Shown here: positions 17,058 through 26,485 of the stretch, piece after piece
How positions within the stretch are numbered: position 1 is the stretch's first letter
Layout: each line of letters begins with the position of its first letter
NCBI RefSeq assembly: GCF_017357385.1
Contig: NZ_CP071632.1
Span: forward strand, 1,183,501 to 1,247,500
Length of the DNA: 64,000 bases
Source of the DNA: Rhizobium sp. NZLR1
Lineage (GTDB): Bacteria; Pseudomonadota; Alphaproteobacteria; Rhizobiales; Rhizobiaceae
Direction of reading: 5' to 3'
Made by a program: the position numbers and the translations under genes
The notes under the pieces: model-generated
The model's input: only the letters and a program-made list of their open reading frames with translations
What the model was told of the DNA's origin: nothing
Database searches by the model: none

Positions 17058-17265
17058 ATTGCAGAACAGCGCAGCCATCGTTCGTTGATCCCGCAAAAAG
17101 GAAACGCCAGAGCAAAACCCTGGCGTTTCGGTTCAGGCCACCAGACCCTTGGTCAGCTCCGACGCCTACCGCTCGAACAGTCGGCGGTAGATGCCGTCGC
17201 TGCGGCGGATCAGCGCCTGGTGGTCGCCCTCTTCGACGATCTTGCCCTTGTCGAAGACCAGCAGA
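17058..17265 (-). pseudogene. Duplicated 3' end of the ABC transporter gene, with its terminator
   Basis: About 208 bp match 26416-26625 closely, covering the last roughly 45 codons of the ABC transporter at 26486-28276, its stop region and the hairpin terminator (17102-17128 here). The copy ends abruptly at 17265, where the dispersed 21-bp motif starts. No open frame upstream encodes the rest of the transporter. It is a partial duplication with point changes, so not very recent. Confidence 0.8.
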
Positions 17266-17397
17266 GATAGGGAGTTTTGCGACAGCTACAGTGACTGGTT
17301 GGCGCTTCTGCGTCATGACGGCCATCGGTCGAACTTGTGTGAAAACTCCAGCGTAACCAAGCAAGTGCGTCATTGGTTTCAGCGTGACGGGATCGGT

Positions 17398-17598
17398 TCA
17401 GAGCCTGCGAGCTTCCAGACGCCGCTTATCGCGCCCGACATAGTCGGAGCCCAGCTTTGTCAGACGGAATTGTCGTTTCTGAAATTCCCCGCGGATCAGG
17501 ATGAAGCCTTGCTCTTCGGCTTCGCTCAATGTCTTCAGGCTTGTGCCTTTAGGGGGAGACTGCCAATCCACGCCATCGGCGCTGTGCAGCAATACCAT
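17398..17598 (-). CDS. Hypothetical small protein
   Basis: A 66-residue frame (MVLLHSADGVDWQSPPKG to the end RDKRRLEARRL) with plausible composition. It contains a compact beta-strand-like region (GFILIRGEF, QFRLTKLGSDYVG). A neighbouring frame opens with ATGGAGAAACAC just upstream and stops inside, so this might be the 3' part of a frameshifted gene. No family is recognised. Confidence is low because of the length and lack of a clear ribosome-binding site. Confidence 0.3.
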   Translation of the reverse strand: MVLLHSADGVDWQSPPKGTSLKTLSEAEEQGFILIRGEFQKRQFRLTKLGSDYVGRDKRRLEARRL

Positions 17599-17721
17599 TA
17601 TCTTGATAATCGTGTTTCTCCATGGCTGATGCAGACAGCCGCACTGCGTCGCTTCGCCAATCCGCTGGCTCCGCTTTCTTGATTTGCCACCATCCGGTAA
17701 AAAGTAAGCGGTGTTCCCGGG

Positions 17722-18018
17722 TCACGGTTTGACGCTGGCTTGGGTCTGACCGATACCAGCCGATTCATCGGCCCGTAACGCTTTCTTGATCTCGATAGCA
17801 GCATCAACGAAACTGTCGAACTCTTCTGCATCGAAAGGGTAATATTGATAGTTGCCCGATGCTTTAGAGGCTAACACCACATAGACGCCGCCGCTTCCGC
17901 TATCGCGTTTAATACGCAAGGACATAATGCAACTGCCGTTCATAATTTGAACGTCTGATTGTCGGATTATCTTTCCAGTCAGCACTCTCTTCAATGATTT
18001 AAACAGTCCCGCCATCAA
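17722..18018 (-). CDS. Hypothetical small protein
   Basis: A 98-residue soluble protein, or 97 if translation starts at the second Met at 18015. It begins with a basic amphipathic stretch (GLFKSLKRVLTGK), continues with a beta-rich core (MSLRIKRDSG, GVYVVLASKASGNYQYYPF) and ends with an acidic helix (DAEEFDSFVDAAIEIKKAL). The pattern looks like a genuine single-domain protein. The family is not recognised. It sits directly next to the IS66 element, whose tnpC ends at 18105. Confidence 0.5.
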   Translation of the reverse strand: MMAGLFKSLKRVLTGKIIRQSDVQIMNGSCIMSLRIKRDSGSGGVYVVLASKASGNYQYYPFDAEEFDSFVDAAIEIKKALRADESAGIGQTQASVKP

Positions 18019-18104
18019 CCCTTAGAACTCCAACAGCAACATAGTCAGACCTAGCTCGTTTCTCATTGGTATCATCGTGTACAGCGGAACGAAAGCTTAG
18101 CGGT

Positions 18105-19655
18105 TTATCGCGGTGCTTTCATTTTACGGCTCAGGTTGTGCTCGGACAGATAGGCCCATGGTAGAAGAGTGTCGATCTGACTGTTCGGGTGGCCGTTGAC
18201 GATCTTGGTGAGCACGTCGATGAGATAGCCGAGCGGTTCGACATCGTTGAGCTTGGCCGTCTCGATGAGTGATGCGATGGTCGCCCAGTGCTCGGCCCCA
18301 GCGTCGGAACCCGCGAAGAGGGCATTTTTCCGATTGAGAGCAATTGGCCTGATAGATCGCTCGACTGCGTTGGAGTCGATTTCGATGCGGCCGTCATCGA
18401 TGAACCTGGTCAGCCCATCCCAGCGCGACAAGGTGTATCGGATTGCTTCGGCCAGTTTTGTCTTCTGGCTGATGAGGCCGAGCTGTTCGGTGAGCCAGGA
18501 AGCAAGACTGTCGGTGATCGGGCGGCTCTTCTCCTGTCGGACGGCGCGGCGTTCGTCTTGGGCGCGGCCACGGATGTCGTCTTCAGTCCTGTAGAGTTCG
18601 GCAATACGCCGTAGCGCCTCGGTGGCAATGGGTGCGGGACCGGCAGCGGCCAGTTCATAGAAGCGACGTCGAACGTGAGACCAGCAGAATGCCAGGGACA
18701 CGGCATTTTTGGCCGCAAGCGGTCGATAACCACTGTAACCATCGACCTGCAGGACTCCGACGAAGCCTTCGAGATGAGTCATCGGGCGCTCGGCCTTGCG
18801 ATCCGGTGCATAGATATAAACGACACCCGGCGGATCACTTCCCTGCCACGGCCGGTCATCACGCGCATAGGCCCAGAGTTGGCCGGTCTTGGTCTTGCCA
18901 CGCCCCGGATCGAGCACCGGTGCTGTCGTCTCGTCCGCGAAGAGCTTGGATGATGTCTTCAACACGTCGAGCAGCCGTTGATGGACCGGACGAAGGTGCC
19001 AAGCGGCACGGCCAACCCAGTCGGCAAGCGTCGAGCGGTCGAGGTCGATCCCTTGCCGCTTGTAGATTTGCGCCTGACGATAGAGCGGTAAGTGGTCGGC
19101 ATATTTGGAGACTAGAACCTGGGCAACAGTTGCTTCGGTCGGAATGCCGCCTTCGATTAATCGGGCGGGAGCCGGAGCCTGGACGACGACATCCTCGCAG
19201 GCCCGGCAGCCGTACTTCGGACGGCGAACAACCAGTACCCGGAACTGGGCCGGAACAATGTCCAGCTTTTCGCTGATGTCTTCTCCGATCCGATGCAAAT
19301 CATGATGGCAACCTGGGCAGGCATGATCATCGATATCAACGACCATCTCGATCCTTGGCAGGTGAGCTGGAAGCGAGCCTCGGTTCGTTCGCCGTTTGGC
19401 GACCCGCGTCTGGCGCAGATCGGTTGAGGCCTGTTCTTTCTCCTCCAGTCCGTCCGCCTCGACCTGTTCGGCCTCTTCCAAGCCCAGGAGAAGCTGATCC
19501 TCGGGAAGCGTTTCGGCGCGGCGACCAAAACGATGACGCTGCAGTTCCTTGATAATCTGCCGTAAGCGAGCATTCTCCGCCTCGCGCGAAAGCACCATAG
19601 CTTTCAGCGCGTTCAGGTCATCCGGAAGCTCGTCCGCTCTGATCGTCATGGGCAA
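18105..19655 (-). CDS. tnpC: IS66-family transposase TnpC
   Basis: The 516-residue protein has an N-terminal leucine-zipper-like coiled coil (LNALKAMVLSREAENARLRQIIKELQ) and a zinc-finger segment (CPGCHHDLHRIG, GCRACED). The DDE catalytic core follows: LFADETTAP, LQVDGYSGY (second acidic residue) and the C-terminal RIEIDSNAVERSIRP, where the catalytic Glu lies. The length is typical of IS66 transposases. It ends at TAA 18107-18105. All three catalytic residues are present, so the transposase could be active. Confidence 0.93.
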   Translation of the reverse strand: MPMTIRADELPDDLNALKAMVLSREAENARLRQIIKELQRHRFGRRAETLPEDQLLLGLEEAEQVEADGLEEKEQASTDLRQTRVAKRRTNRGSLPAHLPRIEMVVDIDDHACPGCHHDLHRIGEDISEKLDIVPAQFRVLVVRRPKYGCRACEDVVVQAPAPARLIEGGIPTEATVAQVLVSKYADHLPLYRQAQIYKRQGIDLDRSTLADWVGRAAWHLRPVHQRLLDVLKTSSKLFADETTAPVLDPGRGKTKTGQLWAYARDDRPWQGSDPPGVVYIYAPDRKAERPMTHLEGFVGVLQVDGYSGYRPLAAKNAVSLAFCWSHVRRRFYELAAAGPAPIATEALRRIAELYRTEDDIRGRAQDERRAVRQEKSRPITDSLASWLTEQLGLISQKTKLAEAIRYTLSRWDGLTRFIDDGRIEIDSNAVERSIRPIALNRKNALFAGSDAGAEHWATIASLIETAKLNDVEPLGYLIDVLTKIVNGHPNSQIDTLLPWAYLSEHNLSRKMKAPR

Positions 19656-19720
19656 AGAACAGCATATTCAGCCCCGCAAGACGAGATGTCTGGTGCGGCT
19701 GATTCAATTCGTCGCGGCTG

Positions 19721-20077
19721 CTATCCGGCCTGAACAGGCGTGCGCGTTTCGCTCGGCGCATGCACGCGTTTCCAATCCAGCCCTTCGAATAGAGCCGAGA
19801 ACTGGGCGGATGTCAGATGCATCACGCCATCCTGCATCCGGGGCCACTGGAACTCGCCATCCTCAAGCCGCTTTGCCACCAGGCACACGCCGCTCCCATC
19901 CCAGAAGATCAACTTGATGCGGTCGGTTCGCTTGGCCCGGAACACGTAGATTGTTCCGGAGAACGGATCGGCTCCCATCTCAGCCTTCACCAGCGCGGCC
20001 AACCCCTCTGCACCTTTGCGGAAGTCGACAGGCTTCATGGCGATCATGACTTTAACCGCGCCTGACGGACAAATCAC
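19721..20077 (-). CDS. tnpB: IS66 accessory protein TnpB
   Basis: A 118-residue protein of the IS66 Orf2 family. It contains VMIAMKPVDFRKGAEGLAALV, the signature region, then DPFSGTIYVFRAKRTDRIKLIFWDGSG. Family members are needed for IS66 transposition, although the mechanism is unclear. Its ATG overlaps the tnpA stop (ATGA), implying translational coupling, and a 65-bp gap separates it from tnpC. Confidence 0.93.
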   Translation of the reverse strand: MICPSGAVKVMIAMKPVDFRKGAEGLAALVKAEMGADPFSGTIYVFRAKRTDRIKLIFWDGSGVCLVAKRLEDGEFQWPRMQDGVMHLTSAQFSALFEGLDWKRVHAPSETRTPVQAG

Positions 20078-20463
20078 GATGATGCCTTCAGGGCTTGAAT
20101 GACGGCTGCAATCGTCGCGGCATCCGTGCCAGGTGCGATCTTCAGTATCGCTCCATCAATCTCCAACTCAATAGCAAAAAGATGCGGAGTGTTCCTAGCT
20201 ATCGTCTTGCGCCGGGTCGAAGGCCTTTCCGCTGCGATATCGATCACTGCTGGCACAAACATTGCTGATGAGGCTTGCTCTGGCTGCTTTCGCAACTGCC
20301 GCCGCCAAGTGAACAACTGACCGGGCGATAAACCATGCCGTCGAGCAACAGCACTCACCGACACCTCGCCGCCATAGCTCTCAGCGACAATCTGGTGCTT
20401 CTCCTCATCGCTCCACTCGCGACGGCGGCCAGCGCCGGTGAAAACCTCAAACCGCTGCACCAC
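20074..20463 (-). CDS. tnpA: IS66 accessory protein TnpA (HTH, Orf1)
   Basis: The 129-residue protein has an N-terminal helix-turn-helix of the transposase-8/IS66 Orf1 type: RREWSDEEKHQIVAESYGG, then VSAVARRHGLSPGQLFTWRRQL. It should bind the ends of the element. The IS3-family insertion at 20491 lies 27 bp upstream of its ATG, so its original promoter is probably displaced unless transcription now comes from within the IS3 element. Confidence 0.92.
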   Translation of the reverse strand: MVQRFEVFTGAGRRREWSDEEKHQIVAESYGGEVSVSAVARRHGLSPGQLFTWRRQLRKQPEQASSAMFVPAVIDIAAERPSTRRKTIARNTPHLFAIELEIDGAILKIAPGTDAATIAAVIQALKASS

Positions 20464-20490
20464 ATCATCAGCCCTGGTGCTATGCGTAAG

Positions 20491-20530
20491 TGACCTGCCA
20501 CTGAACTTTCATCCAGCTGCGATTAGAGCC
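20491..20530. repeat. IS3 terminal inverted repeat, downstream end
   Basis: It begins TGACCTGCCACTG and continues with partial complementarity to the opposite end through GATTAGAGCC. It sits just outside the orfB stop and follows the TAAG target copy. Confidence 0.88.
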
Positions 20531-21438
20531 TCGGGGGTTTTGAATACGCCAAGTGGCGCGGTGTGAGCAACCGGCGGAAACGCGAAGCTTTCATCTTGCG
20601 CAGCGTTGGAGCCGGTTGCGGCGATGGTTTCGGCATAGCTTGCCGGGGTCTGGTATCCGAGCGATGAGTGTGGTCGGAAATGATTGTAATCGTCGGCCCA
20701 TTCAGCGATGGCACTTCGGGCATGATCGAGGCCGAAGAACAGGCTTTCGTTGAGCAGCTCGTCGCGCATCCGGCCGTTGAAGCTCTCGACATAACCGTTT
20801 TGCATTGGCTTTCCCGGCGCGATGTAGTGCCACTCGACCTTGTGATCCTTCGACCAGGCAAGGATGGCATTCGAGGTGAATTCCGTGCCGTTGTCGGAGA
20901 CGATCATTCCCGGTTTGCCGCGCCGTTCGATGAGGGTCGTCAGTTCGCGAGCGACGCGACGACCGGAGATCGAGGTGTCCGGGATCGCCGCCAGGCATTC
21001 GCGCGTCACATCATCGACGACATTGAGGATGCGAAAGCGTCTGCCGCAAGCAAACTGGTCATGCACGAAGTCCAGCGACCAGCGGGCATTGGCCTTCGCT
21101 TCGACCAGGATCGGTGCACGCGTGCCGACAGCACGCCGCCTGGCTTTGCGCTTGCGAACGGAAAGTCCTTCCTCGCGGTAGAGCCGGTAGATGCGATTGA
21201 CCCCGGACGGTTCTCCGTCCCGCCGAAGCAGGACGAACAGTCGCCGATAGCCGAAACGCCGCCGCTCATTGGCGAGGTCGCGCAGCTTCGCCCGCAATTC
21301 TACCTCCGGCGGTCGACTTGACCGATAACGCACCGACTTACGGTCGGCGGATATGATCTGGCAGGCCCGCCGCTCCGAAAGACCCATGACGGCCTTCAGA
21401 TGCATGACGCCTTCACGCTTGGCGGCAGGCCCTACCAT
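20509..21438 (-). CDS. IS3-family transposase OrfB (integrase-type DDE)
   Basis: The 309-residue frame carries the rve integrase core. Visible motifs are [10 protein letters not shown] (first Asp), [13 protein letters not shown] (second Asp) and [18 protein letters not shown] (catalytic Glu), and [18 protein letters not shown] follows as in IS3/IS407 elements. An HTH_21-type segment ([24 protein letters not shown]) precedes it. It overlaps orfA by 7 bp and is normally made as an OrfAB fusion through ribosomal frameshifting. All catalytic residues are present. Confidence 0.95.
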   Translation of the reverse strand: MVGPAAKREGVMHLKAVMGLSERRACQIISADRKSVRYRSSRPPEVELRAKLRDLANERRRFGYRRLFVLLRRDGEPSGVNRIYRLYREEGLSVRKRKARRRAVGTRAPILVEAKANARWSLDFVHDQFACGRRFRILNVVDDVTRECLAAIPDTSISGRRVARELTTLIERRGKPGMIVSDNGTEFTSNAILAWSKDHKVEWHYIAPGKPMQNGYVESFNGRMRDELLNESLFFGLDHARSAIAEWADDYNHFRPHSSLGYQTPASYAETIAATGSNAAQDESFAFPPVAHTAPLGVFKTPEALIAAG

Positions 21439-21698
21439 TTTTTTGCAAGAAGCTCGCGGAGCGCGGCTGCATCAAGCATCTGTTCGGCCAGTAGCTTCTT
21501 CAGCCTGGCGTTCTCGTCCTCAAGCGCCTTCAGCCGCTTCGCCTCGGACACCTCCATGCCGCCGTATTTGGCCTTCCAATTATAAAACGTCGCTTCTGAA
21601 ATTCCGTGTCTGCGGCAGAGGTCAGCCGCCTTTGCGCCAGCCTCCTGCTCACGCAGCACACCGATGATCTGCTCTTCTGTAAATCTCTGCTTCTTCAT
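21432..21698 (-). CDS. IS3-family transposase OrfA (HTH)
   Basis: The 88-residue protein contains a transposase-8-type helix-turn-helix, [17 protein letters not shown] then [20 protein letters not shown] leucine-zipper segment follows ([20 protein letters not shown]) that mediates multimerisation. Near its end an A-rich run before the stop (LLAKKW) coincides with the start of orfB, the expected slippage site. It should bind the terminal repeats. Confidence 0.94.
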   Translation of the reverse strand: MKKQRFTEEQIIGVLREQEAGAKAADLCRRHGISEATFYNWKAKYGGMEVSEAKRLKALEDENARLKKLLAEQMLDAAALRELLAKKW

Positions 21699-21720
21699 TC
21701 GTCCGTCCTTCGTAAGGCCG

Positions 21721-21761
21721 GACTCTAATCAATTCTGGAAGAAATTCGCAGTGGCAGGTCA
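21721..21761. repeat. IS3 terminal inverted repeat, upstream end
   Basis: It is the inverted counterpart of the repeat at 20491, read on the minus strand from 21761, with the outer 13 bases identical. It lies 23 bp upstream of the orfA ATG, so it probably contains the element's promoter. The second TAAG follows at 21762. Confidence 0.88.
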
Positions 21762-22177
21762 TAAGTCCTGTAATCGTCATATGTCGAAGCCCCGTTCGAG
21801 CACAACATCAACGATCAACCGGCAGTCCGGAAGGTGGGGGTAAAACAGAGCTTACGGTAAAAACTCATTGATTTAAAATGATTGTTTTGGCCAATCGGCG
21901 TTTCGCAAAAAGCTATTTTATAAAACTCCAATAGGCTTGGTCAATTCAATCGCTGTCGGCGCGCGTTTAACGACTTTGCAGCGTTGTCCTCACTATCCCT
22001 GGGTGTAGCGTCCTGCCGATGGCATCGACGTCCGCTCTCGGCCCGGAGCGGACTTCCTTCTCAATGCAGCTAGCCGCAATCAGTCCCTCCTGGTTTGAGC
22101 CTGAATCGGCCTCGAACATTGACCTTTGCTTGTCTTCACGCCCGTAGTTGATGGCCCCTTGAATAGGTGGCATTATC
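21762..22177. other. Intergenic, probably contains the displaced end of IS66
   Basis: Before the IS3 insertion this sequence was contiguous with the region upstream of tnpA, so the outer end of the IS66 element should lie here. I could not define it; a TTAC at about 21855 is one weak candidate. A run CGTCCGCTCTCGGCCC near 22029 is nearly repeated around 10258. No gene is supported. Confidence 0.35.
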
Positions 22178-22702
22178 ATGAGCATGGGTTTAGACCGCAA
22201 ACCGCAGGTACGCAGCACGACGCCGCCGTCGGAAAGTGTCATTGCGAGCTGGTACGAGAACGCCAGTTTACTCGATAGCTACAGCATTGACTTGAGCGCA
22301 TCGGAACAGTCGAGCATGCGCGAGCTGGCGACGCGGACACTCGTCAATCCACCCGCGTGGCAAAAGGCGTTGATCGCGCTGCGTGACGCCATGGTTACGC
22401 CCTTTCGCATCAAAACCTCCGATACGGTCAGGACGTCCCGGGATAGCCATGAACGGGTGGACTTCTTCCCGGTGCACTGGGAGGCCAAGGACGAAATTGT
22501 GCTCGGTACGGATGACCGACACCTGGACTTCCGGCTATCTCTGCTCCGACGGCATTCTCCAATAGGCACGTTGCTCATCGCGACAACCGTTGTGCATACC
22601 CACAATGCCTTGGGCTTCACCTATCTCAACGCGATCAGGCCTTTTCATCACCTCGTGGTCAGGGCCAACCTGGCACGCTGTGCACAAACACAACCGCAGT
22701 AG
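22178..22702 (+). CDS. DUF2867 family protein
   Basis: The 174-residue protein fits the DUF2867 pattern: [17 protein letters not shown] near the N-terminus, [27 protein letters not shown] in the middle, and [28 protein letters not shown] at the end. It is a small soluble protein of unknown function. The family is sometimes fused to or encoded near NmrA-type NAD-binding proteins. The start at 22178 or 22184 (MGLDRKP) cannot be separated; neither has a strong ribosome-binding site. Confidence 0.75.
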   Translation: MSMGLDRKPQVRSTTPPSESVIASWYENASLLDSYSIDLSASEQSSMRELATRTLVNPPAWQKALIALRDAMVTPFRIKTSDTVRTSRDSHERVDFFPVHWEAKDEIVLGTDDRHLDFRLSLLRRHSPIGTLLIATTVVHTHNALGFTYLNAIRPFHHLVVRANLARCAQTQPQ

Positions 22703-22913
22703 AGCTGCAGAAACCTCGAATTTCGAACGATAAAACACGGCGGGGCGAACCCGCCCTGTGCTTCTTCCCACACAGTCCACTCTGAAAAGCCCTGCCATTC
22801 CAGGCCAACCGCATGGGCAGAATTCTTGATTTTCGCACGATGCCGTCAACCCCCTTATCAGTTTGGCGACGGTTGGGAGAGCCGCAACACCGGTTTCCAG
22901 CACCCAAGGCTGC

Positions 22914-24182
22914 TTAGCTGCCATTCTTGCTGGTTGAAGGTCCTACTTCATGATCGCCAGTGCTGCTCATCCAAAGGACGGACAATAGGCAGCCCAACCC
23001 TGCCACGGCGAACATGCATCCCATGGGAGCGGGCGTTCCGTTGGCGAAGAGGCCAACAGCCGCTGAGCCGCCTATACCGCTACCGTATTGGATGGCACCG
23101 AGGAGTGCCGAAACCGTTCCCGCGCGATGCGGGAAATCCGCCAATGCGCCGGAGATCGAATTGGCAACGATGAAGCCGTTCATCCCGATAAAGAGCCAGG
23201 TTGATATCGCCAATCCCCATACGCCGCCAAGACCAGTGAAGGTAACCACGGCCACGACAAGTCCGGTAATCGCTGCACCGATAGCACCGATCAACAGCAT
23301 TCGGTCGCTACCCAGCCGAGTGACCAGTCGGGCATTGATCTGGTTTGAGATCATGAGCCCCACGATTCCCACTGCGAACAGCAATGCGTATCTCTCAGGC
23401 GACAAGCCATAGAAGTCGATAAACGCAAAAGCCGAACTGGCTATATAGGCAAAGGTGCCGCTGAAGAAGAACCCGGCCGTGCCCGCGTAGCCGACAAGCT
23501 TTCGGTTTCGGAGGAGTGAGCCATAAGCAGCTAAGGCTTTGGTCAGGGGTTCATGGTTCCTGTTGTCTGATGCCAGAGATTCCGGCAGCGTAAATAGGCC
23601 CGCCAAGGTCGCCATACCGATCACGACGAGCACCCAGAAGATGACTTGCCACGAGCCGAACACAAGGATTTGGGCTCCAAGGCTTGGTCCCGCCAATGGT
23701 GCAATAGCCATAACCGTTATCAGGGTCGACAGAACGCGTGCCGCGCGATCTCTGCCGTAGAGATCACGGACAATGGCTCTGGATAGCACTACGCTCGCAC
23801 ATGCCCCAAGCGCCTGAATGATCCGCCAACCAATCAATTGCCATCCGTCCGTGGCGAGGGCACACCCTGCCGAACCGATAATGAATATGACGATCCCAAT
23901 CGCTATCGGCATACGGCGCCCGAAGCGGTCGCTGATCGGCCCCCAGAAGAGTTGGCCCAGGCTGAAGCCGATAAGATAGCCCGACACCGTCCATTCCAGA
24001 GTGCTCTGACTGGCACCGAGCGACGCGCTCATATTGGGAATGGCGGGCAGATAGAGGTCCGTCGAGATCGCCGCAAAGGCCATCAGCGTGCTGAGGATCG
24101 CCAGTCGTTGAAATTCCCGCAGACGCGAAGGTGTCGATACACTGCTCCCGATCCGCTCTGCTACCGTGCGCTGCTCGTCCAT
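22914..24182 (-). CDS. MFS multidrug transporter, Bcr/CflA type
   Basis: The 422-residue protein starts at 24182 (MDEQRTVAERIG); the frame extends further up to 24245 without family sequence. Twelve membrane helices can be traced. MFS motif A reads GPISDRFGRRMPIAIG after helix 2, and DLYLPAIPNM in helix 1 is characteristic of the Bcr/CflA drug-efflux branch. It should export drugs by proton antiport across the inner membrane. It stands alone upstream of the aldo/keto reductase on the same strand. The substrate is not predictable. Confidence 0.9.
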   Translation of the reverse strand: MDEQRTVAERIGSSVSTPSRLREFQRLAILSTLMAFAAISTDLYLPAIPNMSASLGASQSTLEWTVSGYLIGFSLGQLFWGPISDRFGRRMPIAIGIVIFIIGSAGCALATDGWQLIGWRIIQALGACASVVLSRAIVRDLYGRDRAARVLSTLITVMAIAPLAGPSLGAQILVFGSWQVIFWVLVVIGMATLAGLFTLPESLASDNRNHEPLTKALAAYGSLLRNRKLVGYAGTAGFFFSGTFAYIASSAFAFIDFYGLSPERYALLFAVGIVGLMISNQINARLVTRLGSDRMLLIGAIGAAITGLVVAVVTFTGLGGVWGLAISTWLFIGMNGFIVANSISGALADFPHRAGTVSALLGAIQYGSGIGGSAAVGLFANGTPAPMGCMFAVAGLGCLLSVLWMSSTGDHEVGPSTSKNGS

Positions 24183-24307
24183 GTGATCTCGTCCCAAATC
24201 GCCGCAGTTTCGCTTATGCCAACGGCAGCCTGCCCGTGGGTGCACCGCGGTTCGTGCAATTGGCAGATGACCGGGCGGCTCGCGGCGATTGGCCGCGAGC
24301 CCATTGA

Positions 24308-25288
<981 letters not shown>

Positions 25289-25325
25289 CTAAAATTCCTT
25301 TCCTCATCTAACGAGACGAAACTAA

Positions 25326-25351
25326 CGGATTTCCCACTGAACGATAATCCG
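25326..25351. promoter_or_regulatory. Candidate LysR operator in the divergent promoter
   Basis: CGGATT at 25326-25331 and AATCCG at 25346-25351 form an inverted repeat with a 14-bp spacer. The spacing is compatible with a LysR-type dyad, and the site lies between the aldo/keto reductase and LysR starts. No binding data; this is inference from symmetry and location. Confidence 0.4.
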
Positions 25352-25387
25352 CTGATATGCGCATGATTTCAGAAACGGAGCTCATGA

Positions 25388-26302
25388 ATGGCGCAGGACA
25401 ACATCCAGGACCTCGTGGCATTTCTCGCCGTCGCGAGAGAGCGCAGTTTCACGCGTGCCGCTGCCAAGTTGGGTGTCTCTCAGTCCGCCGTCAGCCACAC
25501 AGTCAGGGAACTGGAAGCGAGGCTGGGGCTCAGGCTGCTCACCAGAACGACCCGAAGCGTTGCGCCGACCGAGGCCGGCGAGCGCTTGCTTCGCACGGTT
25601 GGTCCTTACGTAGACGGCATAAAGCACGAGTTCGATGCGCTCAGCGAACTTAGAGACAAACCTTCGGGCAAGGTCCGATTGACCTCTGACGAAAACGCAG
25701 CGGAATCCATCCTATGGCCGACCATTCATCGCCTGTTGCCCGAATATCCTGACATTGAGGTCGAGGTCGTAGTCGACTACGGCCTCAGCGACATCGTGGC
25801 CGAGCAGTATGATGCTGGCGTACGGTCCGGGGGATACATCGCCAAGGACATGATTGCAGTGCGCATCGGACCGGACATGCGCATGGTGGTGGTCGCCTCA
25901 CCGACCTATCTGGAAAGCCGGGAGCTTCCGCTCGATCCCAAGGATCTCACCTCCCATGACTGTATCAACCACAGGCTTCCGACCTACGGCGGCGTCTATC
26001 CGTGGGAGTTCCGCAAAGATGGCAGAGAGGTCAATGTCCGCGTCAAAGGGCAGCTCGTGTTCAACACCGCTCACATGATCCTTCATGCGGTGCTTGCTGG
26101 CCACGGCCTGGCCTATATGCCGGAGCAAATGGTGGTGCAGCGCATCCAGAATGGGCAGTTGGTCCTGCTGCTCGACGACTGGAGCCCCACCTATTCCGGA
26201 TATCACATCTATTATCCAAGTAAACGGCAGGCCACACCGGCTTTCCAAGCGGTGATCAAAGCGCTCCGCTATCCACAGAGACACTCATTCGCAGTCGATT
26301 GA
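25388..26302 (+). CDS. LysR-family transcriptional regulator
   Basis: The 304-residue protein has the N-terminal winged HTH (residues 5-65: DLVAFLAVARERSFTRAAAKLGVSQSAVSHTVRELEARLG, here split by the usual helix positions). The C-terminal periplasmic-binding-like effector domain follows (about 90-300; GKVRLTSDENAA, VVVDYGLSDIVAEQYDAGVR, HMILHAVLAGHGLAYMPEQMV). It belongs to the group that regulates neighbouring oxidoreductases. It is transcribed away from the aldo/keto reductase. The inducer is unknown. Confidence 0.92.
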   Translation: MAQDNIQDLVAFLAVARERSFTRAAAKLGVSQSAVSHTVRELEARLGLRLLTRTTRSVAPTEAGERLLRTVGPYVDGIKHEFDALSELRDKPSGKVRLTSDENAAESILWPTIHRLLPEYPDIEVEVVVDYGLSDIVAEQYDAGVRSGGYIAKDMIAVRIGPDMRMVVVASPTYLESRELPLDPKDLTSHDCINHRLPTYGGVYPWEFRKDGREVNVRVKGQLVFNTAHMILHAVLAGHGLAYMPEQMVVQRIQNGQLVLLLDDWSPTYSGYHIYYPSKRQATPAFQAVIKALRYPQRHSFAVD

Positions 26303-26454
26303 TGAATTTCCTCATCACGGCTAGAAGAGCTGCCGATCTAATCGTTTCCTCGACTGCTTCCTAAATATGAAGGTCTGAGCGGACACCCCCATAGACCCAC
26401 TTTCCTGACTGCCTGCAGAACAGCGCAGCCATTGTTCGCTGAACACGAGAAAGG
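26303..26454. other. Short intergenic, 3' junction with duplicated ABC region
   Basis: No gene is seen. From about 26416 onward the sequence is the parent of the partial copy at 17058-17265. Confidence 0.35.
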
Positions 26455-26481
26455 AAACGCCAGAGCAAAACCCTGGCGTTT
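26455..26481 (-). terminator. Hairpin terminator after the ABC transporter
   Basis: AAACGCCAG at 26455-26463 pairs exactly with CTGGCGTTT at 26473-26481, with a 9-base loop. On the minus strand it follows the gene stop directly, and a short T-rich stretch (CCTTTC) comes after the stem. A second copy lies at 17102-17128 in the duplicated fragment. It is probably intrinsic, though the U-tract is weak. Confidence 0.7.
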
Positions 26482-26485
26482 CGGT

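Larger units (their letters stand above)
18105..20463 (-). mobile_element. IS66-family insertion sequence (minimum extent)
   Basis: Three genes in the standard IS66 order, tnpA-tnpB-tnpC, read on the minus strand, with tnpA and tnpB overlapping by 4 bp. The stated range covers only the genes. I could not identify convincing terminal inverted repeats or an 8-bp target duplication. The upstream end is obscured because an IS3-family element has inserted 27 bp upstream of tnpA. All three reading frames look intact. Confidence 0.85.
20491..21761 (-). mobile_element. IS3-family element (IS407-type) inserted upstream of IS66 tnpA
   Basis: The element is 1271 bp. Its ends start with the same 13 bases, TGACCTGCCACTG, at 20491 and, inverted, at 21761, and the repeats remain similar for about 40 bp to GATTAGAG. 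A TAAG tetranucleotide is duplicated at 20487-20490 and 21762-21765. A 4-bp duplication is typical of the IS407 subgroup. Orf A and Orf B overlap in different frames, as needed for programmed -1 frameshifting. Everything looks intact, implying a recent insertion. Confidence 0.93.

Noticed and set aside
16780..17373. Minus-strand frame of 197 aa
   Set aside because: It crosses the duplicated ABC 3' end and the dispersed motif, in a frame unrelated to either; no family features.
18050..18104. Terminal inverted repeat of the IS66 element
   Set aside because: I could not find sequence matching a candidate at the far end (about 21762-21860) well enough to claim ends or target duplication.
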